DNA of 20,183 bases, taken from Fimisoma avicola (GTDB lineage Bacteria > Bacillota > Clostridia > Peptostreptococcales > Anaerovoracaceae). Made by a program: the position numbers and the translations under genes. Shown piece by piece: positions 1 to 7,595 of the stretch. Within the stretch, counting starts at the first letter, position 1, and each line of letters starts with the position of its first letter. The DNA is taken from contig DVMO01000078.1 in the NCBI GenBank assembly GCA_018714945.1, forward strand, positions 1-20,183, given 5' to 3'. Below the pieces are notes generated by a model that was not told the origin of the DNA, ran no database searches, and saw only the letters and a list, made by a program, of their open reading frames with translations.

Positions 1-822
1 TTCAACGGCATCAGAATGGTCATAGGTGGACTCGTACTGATACCTTTTATTTTACTCATGGACAGAAAAAAGGCCCGTGACGGCGCTGCGGAGCCGATGT
101 CTGACGAAGAAAAGGCCAAAGCCAGGAAAAAGATCATCGCAGGCGGTATATGCTGCGGACTTGCGATATTTGTGGCAAGCTCTCTGCAGCAGTTCGGCGT
201 CAGCTATACCACAGCAGGAAAAGCAGGCTTTATCACGACCCTGTATGTGGTCATAGTTCCTATCATAAGCGTGCTGCTCAGAAAGCGCGTACGCCCGATA
301 ATGTGGCTTTGCGTGGTACTTGGCGCAGTGGGGCTGTACCTGCTCTGCATGACGGATGATTCCTTTAAGCTGGCTTTCGGAGACATGCTGGTGCTGCTCT
401 GTGCAGTGGCGTTTGCCGTACATATAATGGTAGTTGACCACTTTGCTGCCAAGCTGGACGGGACCAAGCTTTCGTGCATACAGTTCCTTACATCGGGGAT
501 CCTGGGACTTGTCGGCATGGCCATATTTGAGTCGCCGGACATAAACGCCATCCTTGACTGCTGGCTGCCTATACTTTATGCCGGAGTCCTTTCATGCGGA
601 CTGGGTTATACTTTCCAGGTCATAGCTCAGAAATATGCGGAGCCTACAGTAGCATCCCTGCTGATGAGCCTGGAATCGGTATTTGCTGTCATAAGCGGCG
701 CTATCCTGCTCCACGAGACCATGAGCATGAGAGAACTGACGGGCTGCGCTGTGATCTTTGCTGCCGTCATAATCTCCCAGCTTCCTGAAAAAAAGAAGAA
801 AGAAGGCGAAGCACTGCAATGA
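1..822 (+). CDS. EamA/DMT-family transporter, 5' truncated by the window edge
   Basis: This is an inner-membrane permease of the drug/metabolite transporter superfamily; the substrate cannot be told from sequence. The frame is open from base 1 (FNGIR before the first internal Met at 16), so the true start lies outside the window and about 273 residues are visible. Most of the visible protein is hydrophobic, with about eight to nine membrane segments. A charged loop (KKARDG...EEKAKARKK) follows the first visible helix. The second half shows the EamA repeat, with the glycine-rich SCGLGYTFQVIAQKYAEPTVASLLMS block and the SLESVFAVISGAILLHE motif typical of the C-terminal EamA domain. The C-terminus is a lysine-rich cytoplasmic tail. 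The stop overlaps the ATG of the next gene (ATGA), so the two are translationally coupled. Family certain, substrate unknown. Confidence 0.9.
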   Translation, partial: FNGIRMVIGGLVLIPFILLMDRKKARDGAAEPMSDEEKAKARKKIIAGGICCGLAIFVASSLQQFGVSYTTAGKAGFITTLYVVIVPIISVLLRKRVRPIMWLCVVLGAVGLYLLCMTDDSFKLAFGDMLVLLCAVAFAVHIMVVDHFAAKLDGTKLSCIQFLTSGILGLVGMAIFESPDINAILDCWLPILYAGVLSCGLGYTFQVIAQKYAEPTVASLLMSLESVFAVISGAILLHETMSMRELTGCAVIFAAVIISQLPEKKKKEGEALQ

Positions 823-1370
823 TAACGAGAGAAGAAGCTTTAGAACTGCTGAAAAAATACAACAAGGAGGATTTCCACATCCACCATGGCAAGATGGTAG
901 AAGGGACCATGAGATATTTTGCCAGAGAACTGGGATATGGAGACGAAGAAGATTTCTGGGGAATAGTAGGATTGCTCCACGACATAGATTTTGAGATGTG
1001 GCCGGAGGAACACTGCAAGAAAGCCCCGGAACTGCTCAAAGAAGCCGGTATTGATGACCGTATGATCCATGCCATAGTGTGTCACGGCTATGGACTATGT
1101 TCTGATGTGAAACCGGAGCACGAGATGGAAAAGGTCCTGTTCGCCTGCGACGAACTGACGGGGCTCATCGGAGCGGCAGCTCTCATGCGTCCGTCTAAAA
1201 GCTGCAAGGACATGGAACTTAAATCCCTGAAGAAAAAATTCAAAGACAAGCGGTTCGCTGCCGGCTGCGACCGGGAAGTGATAACCAAGGGTGCGGAGAT
1301 GCTCGGCTGGGAGCTGGACGATCTGCTGGGCAGGACCCTTGAAGCCATGAAAACATGTGAGGACGCCTAA
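819..1370 (+). CDS. HD-domain metal-dependent phosphohydrolase-like protein
   Basis: This is a 183-residue protein with a compact HD domain, probably a cytoplasmic metal-dependent hydrolase; HD proteins act on nucleotides or other phosphoesters, and the substrate here is unknown. Visible metal-ligand candidates are His22/His23 (FHIHHG), the HD pair His54-Asp55 in GLLHDID, and His84 and His89 in HAIVCHGYG. An Asp near 111 (FACDELTG) fits the last HD ligand. This is the small stand-alone 'HDIG-related' form common in Clostridia, with no extra domain. The ATG overlaps the stop of the transporter (ATGA), so it is read by coupling; there is no separate strong SD. Its TAA lies in the loop of the terminator that follows. 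The pairing with a transporter is seen, but a functional link is only inferred. Confidence 0.85.
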   Translation: MITREEALELLKKYNKEDFHIHHGKMVEGTMRYFARELGYGDEEDFWGIVGLLHDIDFEMWPEEHCKKAPELLKEAGIDDRMIHAIVCHGYGLCSDVKPEHEMEKVLFACDELTGLIGAAALMRPSKSCKDMELKSLKKKFKDKRFAAGCDREVITKGAEMLGWELDDLLGRTLEAMKTCEDA

Positions 1371-1383
1371 AAGGCGTCCTTTT
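1361..1383 (+). terminator. Rho-independent terminator overlapping the HD-gene stop codon
   Basis: A perfect 7-bp stem GGACGCC / GGCGTCC (1361-1367, 1373-1379) has a 5-base loop holding the TAA stop and is followed by TTTT. The last codons of the gene form the 5' arm. It ends the transporter-HD operon just before the convergent M20 gene. Confidence 0.8.
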
Positions 1384-1426
1384 AAAATACAGTGGCTGAT
1401 ATATTCTTTTTTGACCGGGGATGATT

Positions 1427-2707
1427 TTAGAGATAGTCTTTTAACATCAGCGAGAGGAGACTGACAGAAGGCTCAAGGCAGTCCTCATCAAAGTCAAAGC
1501 CGGGGTTGTGGACAGGCTGGGAGATGTCTGTTCCGATACCTATGTATACCGCCTTTCCGCCGTGCTGCTGTACATGGTTCATCATCACCGAAGCGTCATC
1601 TGAACCGCCGAGATTGCCCTCGGCATAGATTTTGTTGAACCAGGGGATGCGGGAGGCTGCCTGACGGACGGCCTCAACAAGGCAGCTGTCGCTCCGGGCA
1701 GCAGGGACTTCCCCATAATCCTCAAAAGTATATGTCAGGCCGTAAGTCTTTGCAGTTCCGCCAAGGATGTCAAATACCCTTTCTTTCAGATACTGTGAGA
1801 TTTCGGGAAACTGCCCCCGGTATTCCAGCCTGAGACTGCATTCCGGAGGTATGGTATTGGCACATAGCCCGCCGTTTATCATACCTACATTGACCCGTGT
1901 AAGGCCTTTTTCGTGGGGAGCTATGGCATGGAGCGACAATGCGGCGCTGCATGCGGCCAGCAGGGCGTTCCTGCCTTCCTGAGCGGCTCCGCAAGGGTGA
2001 GCTGCCCGGCCGTGGAAAGTGACATCAAGCTGCCTGACACTCAGAAAATCATTTATACCGCAGGCGATGGCCCCCGATGGCAGAGGCTCGTTTTGGGCAG
2101 AAAGGGCCAGATGCACGGCAATGAAATGATCTACATCATCGAGGAACCCCTTGTCAACGATGGAAGCGGCACCGAAAAAAGTTTCTTCTGCCGGCTGGAA
2201 CAAAAGCTTGATGACACCTCTGTAGTCGTCAGGATGTTTTATTATATCAGAAGCAAGACCAAGCCCGATGGCAGTATGACCATCGTGGCCGCAGGCATGG
2301 ACACAGCCAGGGTTTACAGATGAAAAATCTTCCGAAAAGGCTCTGGAACCGTCTGCGTCTTTCTCATCATATGGCAGGCAGTCTATATCAAAGCGCAGGG
2401 CGCTGACTGGCCCCGGATGTCCGGTATCTATGACGGCGACCACGCCGGGATAACCTTCTGTACTGCGTACCAGTACGGGATCGGCCCCTTGGGATATGGC
2501 TCTTTCCATGTTGGCCCGGCGTGTTTTTTCGGACAGGTCGATGGGGCTTTTGACCGTCTGGATGTTTACGGCGTTTCTGCCGACATGAATATCCTTCGCA
2601 CCCAAGCCTGCAAGTATCTCGGCGATCCTGGCGCTGGTCCGGACTTCATTCCAGCCTGTTTCGGCATATCGGTGGAATTCACGCCTGTATTTTGTGATCT
2701 GGTTCAT
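1427..2707 (-). CDS. M20-family amidohydrolase, AbgA-like (p-aminobenzoyl-glutamate hydrolase subunit A type)
   Basis: This is a 426-residue zinc peptidase/amidohydrolase of family M20. The N-terminal YRREFHRYAETGWNE, the long insertion before the catalytic core and the end PVHNPGFDFDEDCL resemble AbgA of E. coli more than ordinary N-acyl-amino-acid amidohydrolases. AbgA cleaves p-aminobenzoyl-glutamate together with AbgB. The expected ligands are visible: HACGHDGH (His137 to His144, with Cys139 and His141), the Glu pair in QPAEE (174-175), His199 in AVHL and His400. The lid/dimerisation domain runs from about 222 to 335. RBS AAAGGAG lies 7 bases before the ATG. It sits 48 bp downstream of the S9 peptidase on the same strand and is likely co-transcribed. 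No AbgB or AbgT partner is present, so the substrate may be another acyl- or aryl-amino acid. Confidence 0.85.
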   Translation of the reverse strand: MNQITKYRREFHRYAETGWNEVRTSARIAEILAGLGAKDIHVGRNAVNIQTVKSPIDLSEKTRRANMERAISQGADPVLVRSTEGYPGVVAVIDTGHPGPVSALRFDIDCLPYDEKDADGSRAFSEDFSSVNPGCVHACGHDGHTAIGLGLASDIIKHPDDYRGVIKLLFQPAEETFFGAASIVDKGFLDDVDHFIAVHLALSAQNEPLPSGAIACGINDFLSVRQLDVTFHGRAAHPCGAAQEGRNALLAACSAALSLHAIAPHEKGLTRVNVGMINGGLCANTIPPECSLRLEYRGQFPEISQYLKERVFDILGGTAKTYGLTYTFEDYGEVPAARSDSCLVEAVRQAASRIPWFNKIYAEGNLGGSDDASVMMNHVQQHGGKAVYIGIGTDISQPVHNPGFDFDEDCLEPSVSLLSLMLKDYL

Positions 2708-2755
2708 TGTAGCTCCTTTCTGCTTAGAAAAATGACTGTCTAAGGATACGGCGTG

Positions 2756-4846
2756 TTAGAGATATTTGCGGAACCAGCTTATCATTTCGGCAATCCGCCG
2801 GCGGCGGTTGACAGGTGAGCCGCTGCGGCACAGTTCGTGGGTTTCGCCTTTTACTGCAAATACTCTTGAGGTGCCTCCGAAATAGGTGATGGCGCTGTGG
2901 AGCTGCAAAGCATGGTCACAGGTGCACCTGTGGTCCTCAACGCCATGTATGAACAAGACCGGAGTCTTTATAAAAGGAGCATACTTTAGACCAGACTGAT
3001 TCCATAAGTATTCCGGATCTTCCCATGGGGTCGTCCCGTAGGTGTCTTTGTTACACGGAAATCCTATGTCAGACATGCCGTAGTCGCTGAAGAGGTTGGA
3101 TACACACCGGTCAGAAATGGCAGCCTTATACCTGCCTGTATGGCCCAGTATCCAGTTGATGATTATCCCGCCGTAAGAGCCGCCGGTTATTCCCAGCCGT
3201 TCTTTGTCTATCCACGGAAACCGCTCAATGGCTGCATCCGTAAATTCCATCAGGTCTCTGTAGTCAACGGTACCCCATTTCTGCCTTATATCGGCAAAAT
3301 CGCCGCCTCGTCCTTCGGAGCCCCTTGGATTGCAGTATATGACGCCCCATCCTTCAGCGCACATGGCAAACATCTCGTGGGTTGCCACAGGACCGTAAGC
3401 TGAACCGGGGCCTCCATGGATAAACAGGATGGCCGGATATTTTTTTCCATCCTCAAAAACGGCGGGCTTCATGGCCCAGCCCTGTATGGTGATGCCGTCG
3501 GAATTGACAAAGTCGCAGCTTTGGATCTGGGGAAATTGGAACTCGTCTTTCAGAGCCGTATTAAAATCTGTGAGCCGCAGCTCTGTGCCGCTGGCCGGAT
3601 CCAGCATATAAAATTCGCCGCCGTCCAGCCCCCTCATAGCTGACATATAGATCTTATCTCCATCGGCAAAGTAGTCAAGGATCTTGCCGGACTCATGGGT
3701 CAGCTCGGTCATATGATCACTGCCGAAAGGTGAGAAATACAGCTTGGAATCGCCGCCTCTTGTGCTTATGTATATAATGCCGTTTTCTGTAACGGTTATC
3801 TTGTTGAGCCAGCCGCTGAGGTATGTCACATCAGTCAGCACATTGTCATAAAAATGTATGTCGGCATGCTTGTTGTTTCTGGTGAAAATGCCTGTATCCA
3901 TGTCCAGGATGTCGATATATCCATTCTGGTATTCCCCATGCAGAGCACGGTCGCTCCTGCAGAGGAGGATCCGGCTTTCATCAACGGCCTGTATAGCGGC
4001 ATAGACATACAGGTTAGAATCGTCTATGGCGGTAACTTCCATGGTGGAATAGTCGATCTTATATACTTTGCCTTCGGTCTTTTGCATGCCGCCGGAATCT
4101 ACTCCGTAAAAAATGCCGTATTTGTCTTTATATGAATCAATGGCGAAAATGCTGATATCGTCGCCGGAAAGCCGGATGAGGCTTCCTTCTGCGCCGCCGT
4201 CTGGGCAGCCAGGATCTGCCGTCCAGTCAGCGCTGGCTCCACGGCCCATGTCCCGGCAGAAGCCACCGCTGCGGTCATAAAAGTAGACCCGTCCCAGTTC
4301 TTTATTGCAATAACCTCCGTCATTGGTCCAGAAAGGAACTTCATCTGCTATAAAATACCTGCTTTCCATCTCTGCTATTTCGGCATATTTTTCCCAGTCT
4401 CCGCCCGCTTCATGGAGCCAGCTTTCTCTAATGGTGTTTTCACTGGAAAGGAGCAAAAAACGGTTTTCATCTATTATCCGGAAATCGTATATGCCCTTGT
4501 GAAGACTGAAAAGCTTTGTGTATTCTTTTGTAATGATGTTGAACTTGTAAAAAACGGCAAGGGGTATGCCTTTGCCGATCATATCTTTGTCGGCCTGGTC
4601 CCTGGCCCCCAGTATGACAAGGTTTTCTGCATCAAGCCATTGGTGGGCGCCTGCGCTGCCGTCATATGTAAGTCTTTCTTTGACCTTGCCGGCATCCATA
4701 TCGAACAGATACAGATCAGAAATATATCTGTCATTCTCCATATCTGTGTCATAGCGTACAAAGGAAAAAAGTCCGCTGCCGTTGGGCTTCATATGTGTGG
4801 TATTGACATATTCCTTGAAAAAATCATCGGTGATCCTTTTTTTCAT
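2756..4846 (-). CDS. S9-family (prolyl oligopeptidase / acylaminoacyl peptidase type) serine peptidase
   Basis: This 696-residue enzyme is a presumed cytoplasmic peptidase that trims short or acylated peptides. The first 430 or so residues form the beta-propeller that gates access: repeated short strands such as DLYLFDMDAGK, KVYKIDYSTMEV and FYMLDPASGTELRL. The C-terminal alpha/beta-hydrolase domain has HGGPGSAYGP (oxyanion region), the nucleophile elbow GGSYGG with Ser about 557, the acid in FIHGVEDHR with Asp about 638, and His about 670 in GETHELCRSG, all in the right order. I chose the ATG at 4846 over one 16 codons upstream because CGAAAGGAGG sits just before it and the upstream residues are not family-like. 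There is no signal peptide. It lies upstream of the M20 gene and divergent from the MFS gene. Confidence 0.92.
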   Translation of the reverse strand: MKKRITDDFFKEYVNTTHMKPNGSGLFSFVRYDTDMENDRYISDLYLFDMDAGKVKERLTYDGSAGAHQWLDAENLVILGARDQADKDMIGKGIPLAVFYKFNIITKEYTKLFSLHKGIYDFRIIDENRFLLLSSENTIRESWLHEAGGDWEKYAEIAEMESRYFIADEVPFWTNDGGYCNKELGRVYFYDRSGGFCRDMGRGASADWTADPGCPDGGAEGSLIRLSGDDISIFAIDSYKDKYGIFYGVDSGGMQKTEGKVYKIDYSTMEVTAIDDSNLYVYAAIQAVDESRILLCRSDRALHGEYQNGYIDILDMDTGIFTRNNKHADIHFYDNVLTDVTYLSGWLNKITVTENGIIYISTRGGDSKLYFSPFGSDHMTELTHESGKILDYFADGDKIYMSAMRGLDGGEFYMLDPASGTELRLTDFNTALKDEFQFPQIQSCDFVNSDGITIQGWAMKPAVFEDGKKYPAILFIHGGPGSAYGPVATHEMFAMCAEGWGVIYCNPRGSEGRGGDFADIRQKWGTVDYRDLMEFTDAAIERFPWIDKERLGITGGSYGGIIINWILGHTGRYKAAISDRCVSNLFSDYGMSDIGFPCNKDTYGTTPWEDPEYLWNQSGLKYAPFIKTPVLFIHGVEDHRCTCDHALQLHSAITYFGGTSRVFAVKGETHELCRSGSPVNRRRRIAEMISWFRKYL

Positions 4847-4874
4847 GAGGGGGCCTCCTTTCGTTTGTATATAT

Positions 4875-4883
4875 TTTATAGCA
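4875..4883 (-). promoter_or_regulatory. Extended -10 promoter candidate for the S9-M20 operon
   Basis: Read on the minus strand, TGCTATAAA (TGn plus -10) is followed about 16 bp later by the SD of the S9 gene. No good -35 is visible at 17 bp. A second combination, TTGTTC-17-TATACA (4894-4866), also exists but would start transcription on top of the SD, so it is less likely. Confidence 0.45.
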
Positions 4884-4945
4884 AACCGGAACAAATAAAA
4901 AGCTTATTTTTTGCCGGAGCAGCCCGCCGCAGCCGTTTGGCGCCC

Positions 4946-4974
4946 TTGTTAGAACGGAACACTTATGGTAAAAT
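4946..4974 (+). promoter_or_regulatory. Sigma-A-type promoter of the MFS gene
   Basis: TTGTTA (4946-4951) and TAAAAT (4969-4974) are separated by exactly 17 bp, and the MFS ATG is 27 bp beyond the -10. It is divergent from the S9-M20 operon. Confidence 0.65.
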
Positions 4975-5001
4975 TATAAAAAAAGAAAAGGAGCGCAGCA
5001 T

Positions 5002-6264
5002 ATGAAAAAAATCAATCTGAGCGCAGGGACTTTTTTAGCTATCATATCTTTTTCCATAGCTGGCAGCGTCATCTACGAACTGCCGTATATAAGGAATGTT
5101 TATTATGACAAATTTGTTGAAGCTTTCGGGATGACCAATGCGCAGGTGGGATTCCTGATGTCGGCCTATGCCGTGGGATGCCTGCTGCTGTATATTCCGG
5201 GAGGCATCCTGGCGGACAAGTTTTCTACAAAGAAAATGCTGGTGCTGTCTCTGATGGGGACGGGAGCCCTCGGCATAGTCATGGCCCTTTCCATGAATTA
5301 TGTGACGGCGCTGATCGCATTTTTCCTGTTTGCCGTCACCACCAGCTTTGTCTTTTGGGCGGCTCTGAACAAAGGACTTAGGATAATAGGCGGAAAGGAA
5401 GATTCAGGATCCACATACGGCTGGTATTATGCTCTCGGATCTGTGATAAGCCTGGTGTGCGGCCTGGGATTCTGGGCGCTGTATACTTCCACTGAAAATT
5501 CGCATGACGCAATGTTCAGGACCATAATGGCCATGTCCATAGCTGTCATAGTGTCGGGCGTCCTGGTGCAGATAACATTTAAAGAAGAGAATACTTCTCT
5601 TGCCCAGACGGCGGAAGAAGATAAGTTCAGGCTCAGCGATGTGGGAAAAGCAATAAAAAACCCGTATCTCTGGTGGGCTTCCATCATAATGTTCCTCATT
5701 TATACTATTTACAGCAATGTGTCGTATTTTACCCCGTACCTGTCGTCTCAGGTGGGAATGGATGTGTCCGATTCTTCGTTCCTGGGGATCATAAGGGGAT
5801 ATGTATTTTACTTCCTGTCGCCGGTAGGCGGATATATAGCAGATAAACTGCTCAAATCCACCCTGCGGCTGTACGGATATGGCTTTATAGGGCTGGCTGT
5901 ACTGTTCTTTGCGGCTACACGGGTACCTGCCGGCGAGGACAGCGTTGTCATCGCCATCGTGATTTCGCTGCTGGCTTCGGCTTTTGCCATGATGCTCTAC
6001 GGAGTCATGTGGTCCATACTCAATGAGATAGATATCCCTATTTCATATGCGGCAACGGCCATAGGGATTTCGTCCATGGTCATCTATCTGCCTGATCTGT
6101 TCGTGCCTGCTATGATAGGAAGCTGGCTGGACAATTACGGTGAGGAGGCCGGATATTTCAGGATGTTCATCTTCTTCGGAATATGCTGTATGCTGGCGGT
6201 GGTGCTTTCCCTGACACTGGCAGAGAGAGTAAAGATGATGAAAGCTGCCAAGAAAATAAAATAA
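5002..6264 (+). CDS. Major facilitator superfamily (MFS) transporter
   Basis: This is a 420-residue integral membrane secondary transporter with about 12 predicted hydrophobic helices in two halves, joined by a polar central loop (about 193-213, FKEENTSLAQTAEEDKFRLSD). MFS motif A is visible between helices 2 and 3 as GGILADKFSTKK (67-78), and the second-half counterpart is GGYIADKLLKS near 276. There is no signal peptide. RBS AAAGGAG lies 8 bases before the ATG, and the gene ends with a strong terminator, so it is a single-gene unit. Substrate is not assignable; the divergent peptidase/amidohydrolase operon makes uptake or export of a peptide-like or acidic compound a possible but unproven role. 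Family certain. Confidence 0.9.
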   Translation: MKKINLSAGTFLAIISFSIAGSVIYELPYIRNVYYDKFVEAFGMTNAQVGFLMSAYAVGCLLLYIPGGILADKFSTKKMLVLSLMGTGALGIVMALSMNYVTALIAFFLFAVTTSFVFWAALNKGLRIIGGKEDSGSTYGWYYALGSVISLVCGLGFWALYTSTENSHDAMFRTIMAMSIAVIVSGVLVQITFKEENTSLAQTAEEDKFRLSDVGKAIKNPYLWWASIIMFLIYTIYSNVSYFTPYLSSQVGMDVSDSSFLGIIRGYVFYFLSPVGGYIADKLLKSTLRLYGYGFIGLAVLFFAATRVPAGEDSVVIAIVISLLASAFAMMLYGVMWSILNEIDIPISYAATAIGISSMVIYLPDLFVPAMIGSWLDNYGEEAGYFRMFIFFGICCMLAVVLSLTLAERVKMMKAAKKIK

Positions 6265-6275
6265 TGATAAAAGGG

Positions 6276-6298
6276 CCGGTCTGCGGACCGGTTTTTTT
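6276..6298 (+). terminator. Rho-independent terminator after the MFS gene
   Basis: The stem CCGGTC / GACCGG (6276-6281, 6286-6291) has the tetraloop TGCG and is followed by seven T. It lies 11 bp past the stop codon. Confidence 0.9.
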
Positions 6299-6334
6299 AT
6301 GCATATGACATGAGGCGGATATGCCGCGAGGATC

Positions 6335-6624
6335 GCTGGCGGAATTATAGATGGCGGGGGCCGTTCCGGGGAATGTAGGCAGCAATGGCCGTTCAGCCGG
6401 CAAAAGGTTCTCATTTTCTTTGCATTGGCCATTGCTGAGAACCAAAAGAGCTGGCAGTCAGACAAAAAGTTCTCTTTTCTATGATCCCAATGGTGAGGGA
6501 GAACCTGCCCCGGAAAAAAAGTTTCTCAAAAGATCTGAATGGAGGCTAGCTGAGAACTAAAACTGGAAGATCGGTTCTCGGCAAAGCATGATCTGGACAA
6601 AACGAGAACCTTTTGCTGGCGGAA
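6335..6624. repeat. Direct repeat GCTGGCGGAA flanking the array
   Basis: GCTGGCGGAA occurs at 6335-6344 and again at 6615-6624, the latter within the right inverted end. The left copy lies about 50 bp outside the left end, so it may be a remnant of a further unit. In the rest of 6299-6390 I see no gene. Confidence 0.6.
6381..6436. repeat. 10-bp perfect inverted repeat joining the left flank to the first 24-bp insert
   Basis: AGCAATGGCC (6381-6390) is the exact reverse complement of GGCCATTGCT (6427-6436), which is the last 10 bases of the first module's insert. This pairing would compete with folding of module 1. Confidence 0.8.
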
Positions 6625-6625
6625 C
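6391..6625. repeat. Four-module inverted-motif array enclosed by 22-bp inverted ends
   Basis: This non-coding tract holds four modules of the form GGTTCTC-N24-GAGAACC at 6406-6443, 6468-6505, 6521-6558 and 6573-6610. The first and last have perfect 7-bp arms, the second 6/7, the third a core of 5 bp. In every module the gap is exactly 24 bp, and the gap between modules 1 and 2 is also 24 bp; the other linkers are 15 and 14 bp. The outer ends 6391-6412 and 6604-6625 are reverse complements over 22 bp with two differences, one of which would be a G-U pair in plus-strand RNA. The 24-bp inserts differ from one another, apart from a loose GATC...GG core in three. It lies between the MFS terminator and the promoter of the nuclease-like gene, so it is not in that gene's leader. 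Function unknown. Confidence 0.85.
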
Positions 6626-6666
6626 TCACATGACCATCTTATACCCCAAAACACAAAAGATTTCTG

Positions 6667-6695
6667 TTGTATTTTATGGAATTATATAGTAAAAT
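6667..6695 (+). promoter_or_regulatory. Promoter of the nuclease-like gene
   Basis: TTGTAT (6667-6672), a 17-bp spacer and TAAAAT (6690-6695) form a sigma-A-type promoter in an AT-rich stretch, 57 bp upstream of the chosen ATG and 41 bp downstream of the inverted-motif array. Confidence 0.65.
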
Positions 6696-6752
6696 TTTAC
6701 ATATAATTACTGATGGAAAAAACTCATGCAGATAGTAAAAGAAAGGGGAAAG

Positions 6753-7517
6753 ATGGAAAACAATATATCCGGGCAGATAAGAAGGATCCTTGACAGGGAG
6801 ATGGAATTGCTCAGCCTTGAAAAACATGAGTATCGGAAGCTGCGCCACTTGGGGTGCCTCATAATAAGGCGCAGGCAATACGGCATTATCTTTACCGAAA
6901 AAAATAATGGGAGGGAAAAAGGGATCACATCCGATAAGGCCAGGATAATTCTTCTTGGCAGAAAGAGATATCTGAAAAAGTCCATCCCCCGTAGAGAAAA
7001 GGTATGCAAGATGTTGCAGGACGCGATAAAAGAAATTGAAAATGCGGAATCACCTCCTTTGGATTTCCCCTGGGACATAAAAGAGCTTAAAAACGCCCGG
7101 TTTTCACGAAAAGCATTCCGGTGGCTCTCCGAAGAAACCCAGACCAACCCAATGGCTCCGGAAATGTTGAAATATGCCACAGACTCAGGTATCAGGGTAA
7201 GATCAAAATCGGAGAAGATAATCGCAGACATGCTCACGAGCCGGGGTCTACCGTTTAAATATGAGGTTCCGTTAGAATTGCCAGGACGCAGGATCTATCC
7301 CGACTTTGTCATAATGCGGCAGAACGGCAGGATGGTCATATGGGAGCACTTTGGCCTTATGGGCGACGAGAAATATGCCGTGAAAGCCATGGAGAAACTT
7401 ACGGCTTATCTTGAAGCAGGCTTATCCATACACGATGATCTTATATGTACTTTTGAAAAGGACATTGAAATGCCTGGTATATTAGAAAACATAATCGACA
7501 CATATCTTATCCAGTGA
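6753..7517 (+). CDS. Orphan PD-(D/E)XK-like nuclease-domain protein
   Basis: The protein has 254 residues. The C-terminal half carries the pattern RSKSEKIIADML..GLPFKYEVPLEL...IYPDF...(V)IWEHFG: Glu154, Asp184 in PDF, and Glu198-His199 in WEHFG. This matches a nuclease-like domain I know from Bacillota proteins, often fused to UvrD-type helicases. The usual lysine of E-x-K is not present, as is common in that group. The N-terminal 110 residues are basic, helical and coiled-coil-like (ILDREMELLSLEKHEYRKL) and could bind nucleic acid; I do not recognise a named domain there. An ATG at 6726 is possible, but 6753 has AAAGGGGAAAG just before it. It has its own promoter and lies alone between two repeat tracts, with no visible partner gene or terminator. 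Role unknown; nuclease activity is inferred. Confidence 0.75.
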   Translation: MENNISGQIRRILDREMELLSLEKHEYRKLRHLGCLIIRRRQYGIIFTEKNNGREKGITSDKARIILLGRKRYLKKSIPRREKVCKMLQDAIKEIENAESPPLDFPWDIKELKNARFSRKAFRWLSEETQTNPMAPEMLKYATDSGIRVRSKSEKIIADMLTSRGLPFKYEVPLELPGRRIYPDFVIMRQNGRMVIWEHFGLMGDEKYAVKAMEKLTAYLEAGLSIHDDLICTFEKDIEMPGILENIIDTYLIQ

Positions 7518-7559
7518 AAAGAGGTTGTGAAATGTCCCGCTTTGCCCTGTGCCTATTTG

Positions 7560-7595
7560 CATCTGCAAGTCACTGCGAGCAGAAAGCAGCAGATG
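7560..7595. repeat. 7-bp inverted repeat CATCTGC-N22-GCAGATG
   Basis: CATCTGC (7560-7566) faces GCAGATG (7589-7595) across 22 bp. The right arm is also the start of the first 23-bp direct repeat, so CATCTGC could pair with any of three GCAGATG copies. Confidence 0.6.

Noticed and set aside
6351..6560. Open frame of 69 codons across the inverted-motif array
   Set aside because: It follows the repeats, has no SD, and shows no protein-like composition; the region is better explained as non-coding.
6406..6610. CRISPR array
   Set aside because: The repeated unit is only 7 bp and alternates in orientation, linkers are unequal, and no cas genes are in the window.
6707..7237. Minus-strand open frame of 176 codons opposite the nuclease-like gene
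   Set aside because: It lies within a convincing plus-strand gene, has a low-complexity Ser/Leu/Phe composition typical of an antisense shadow, and no RBS.
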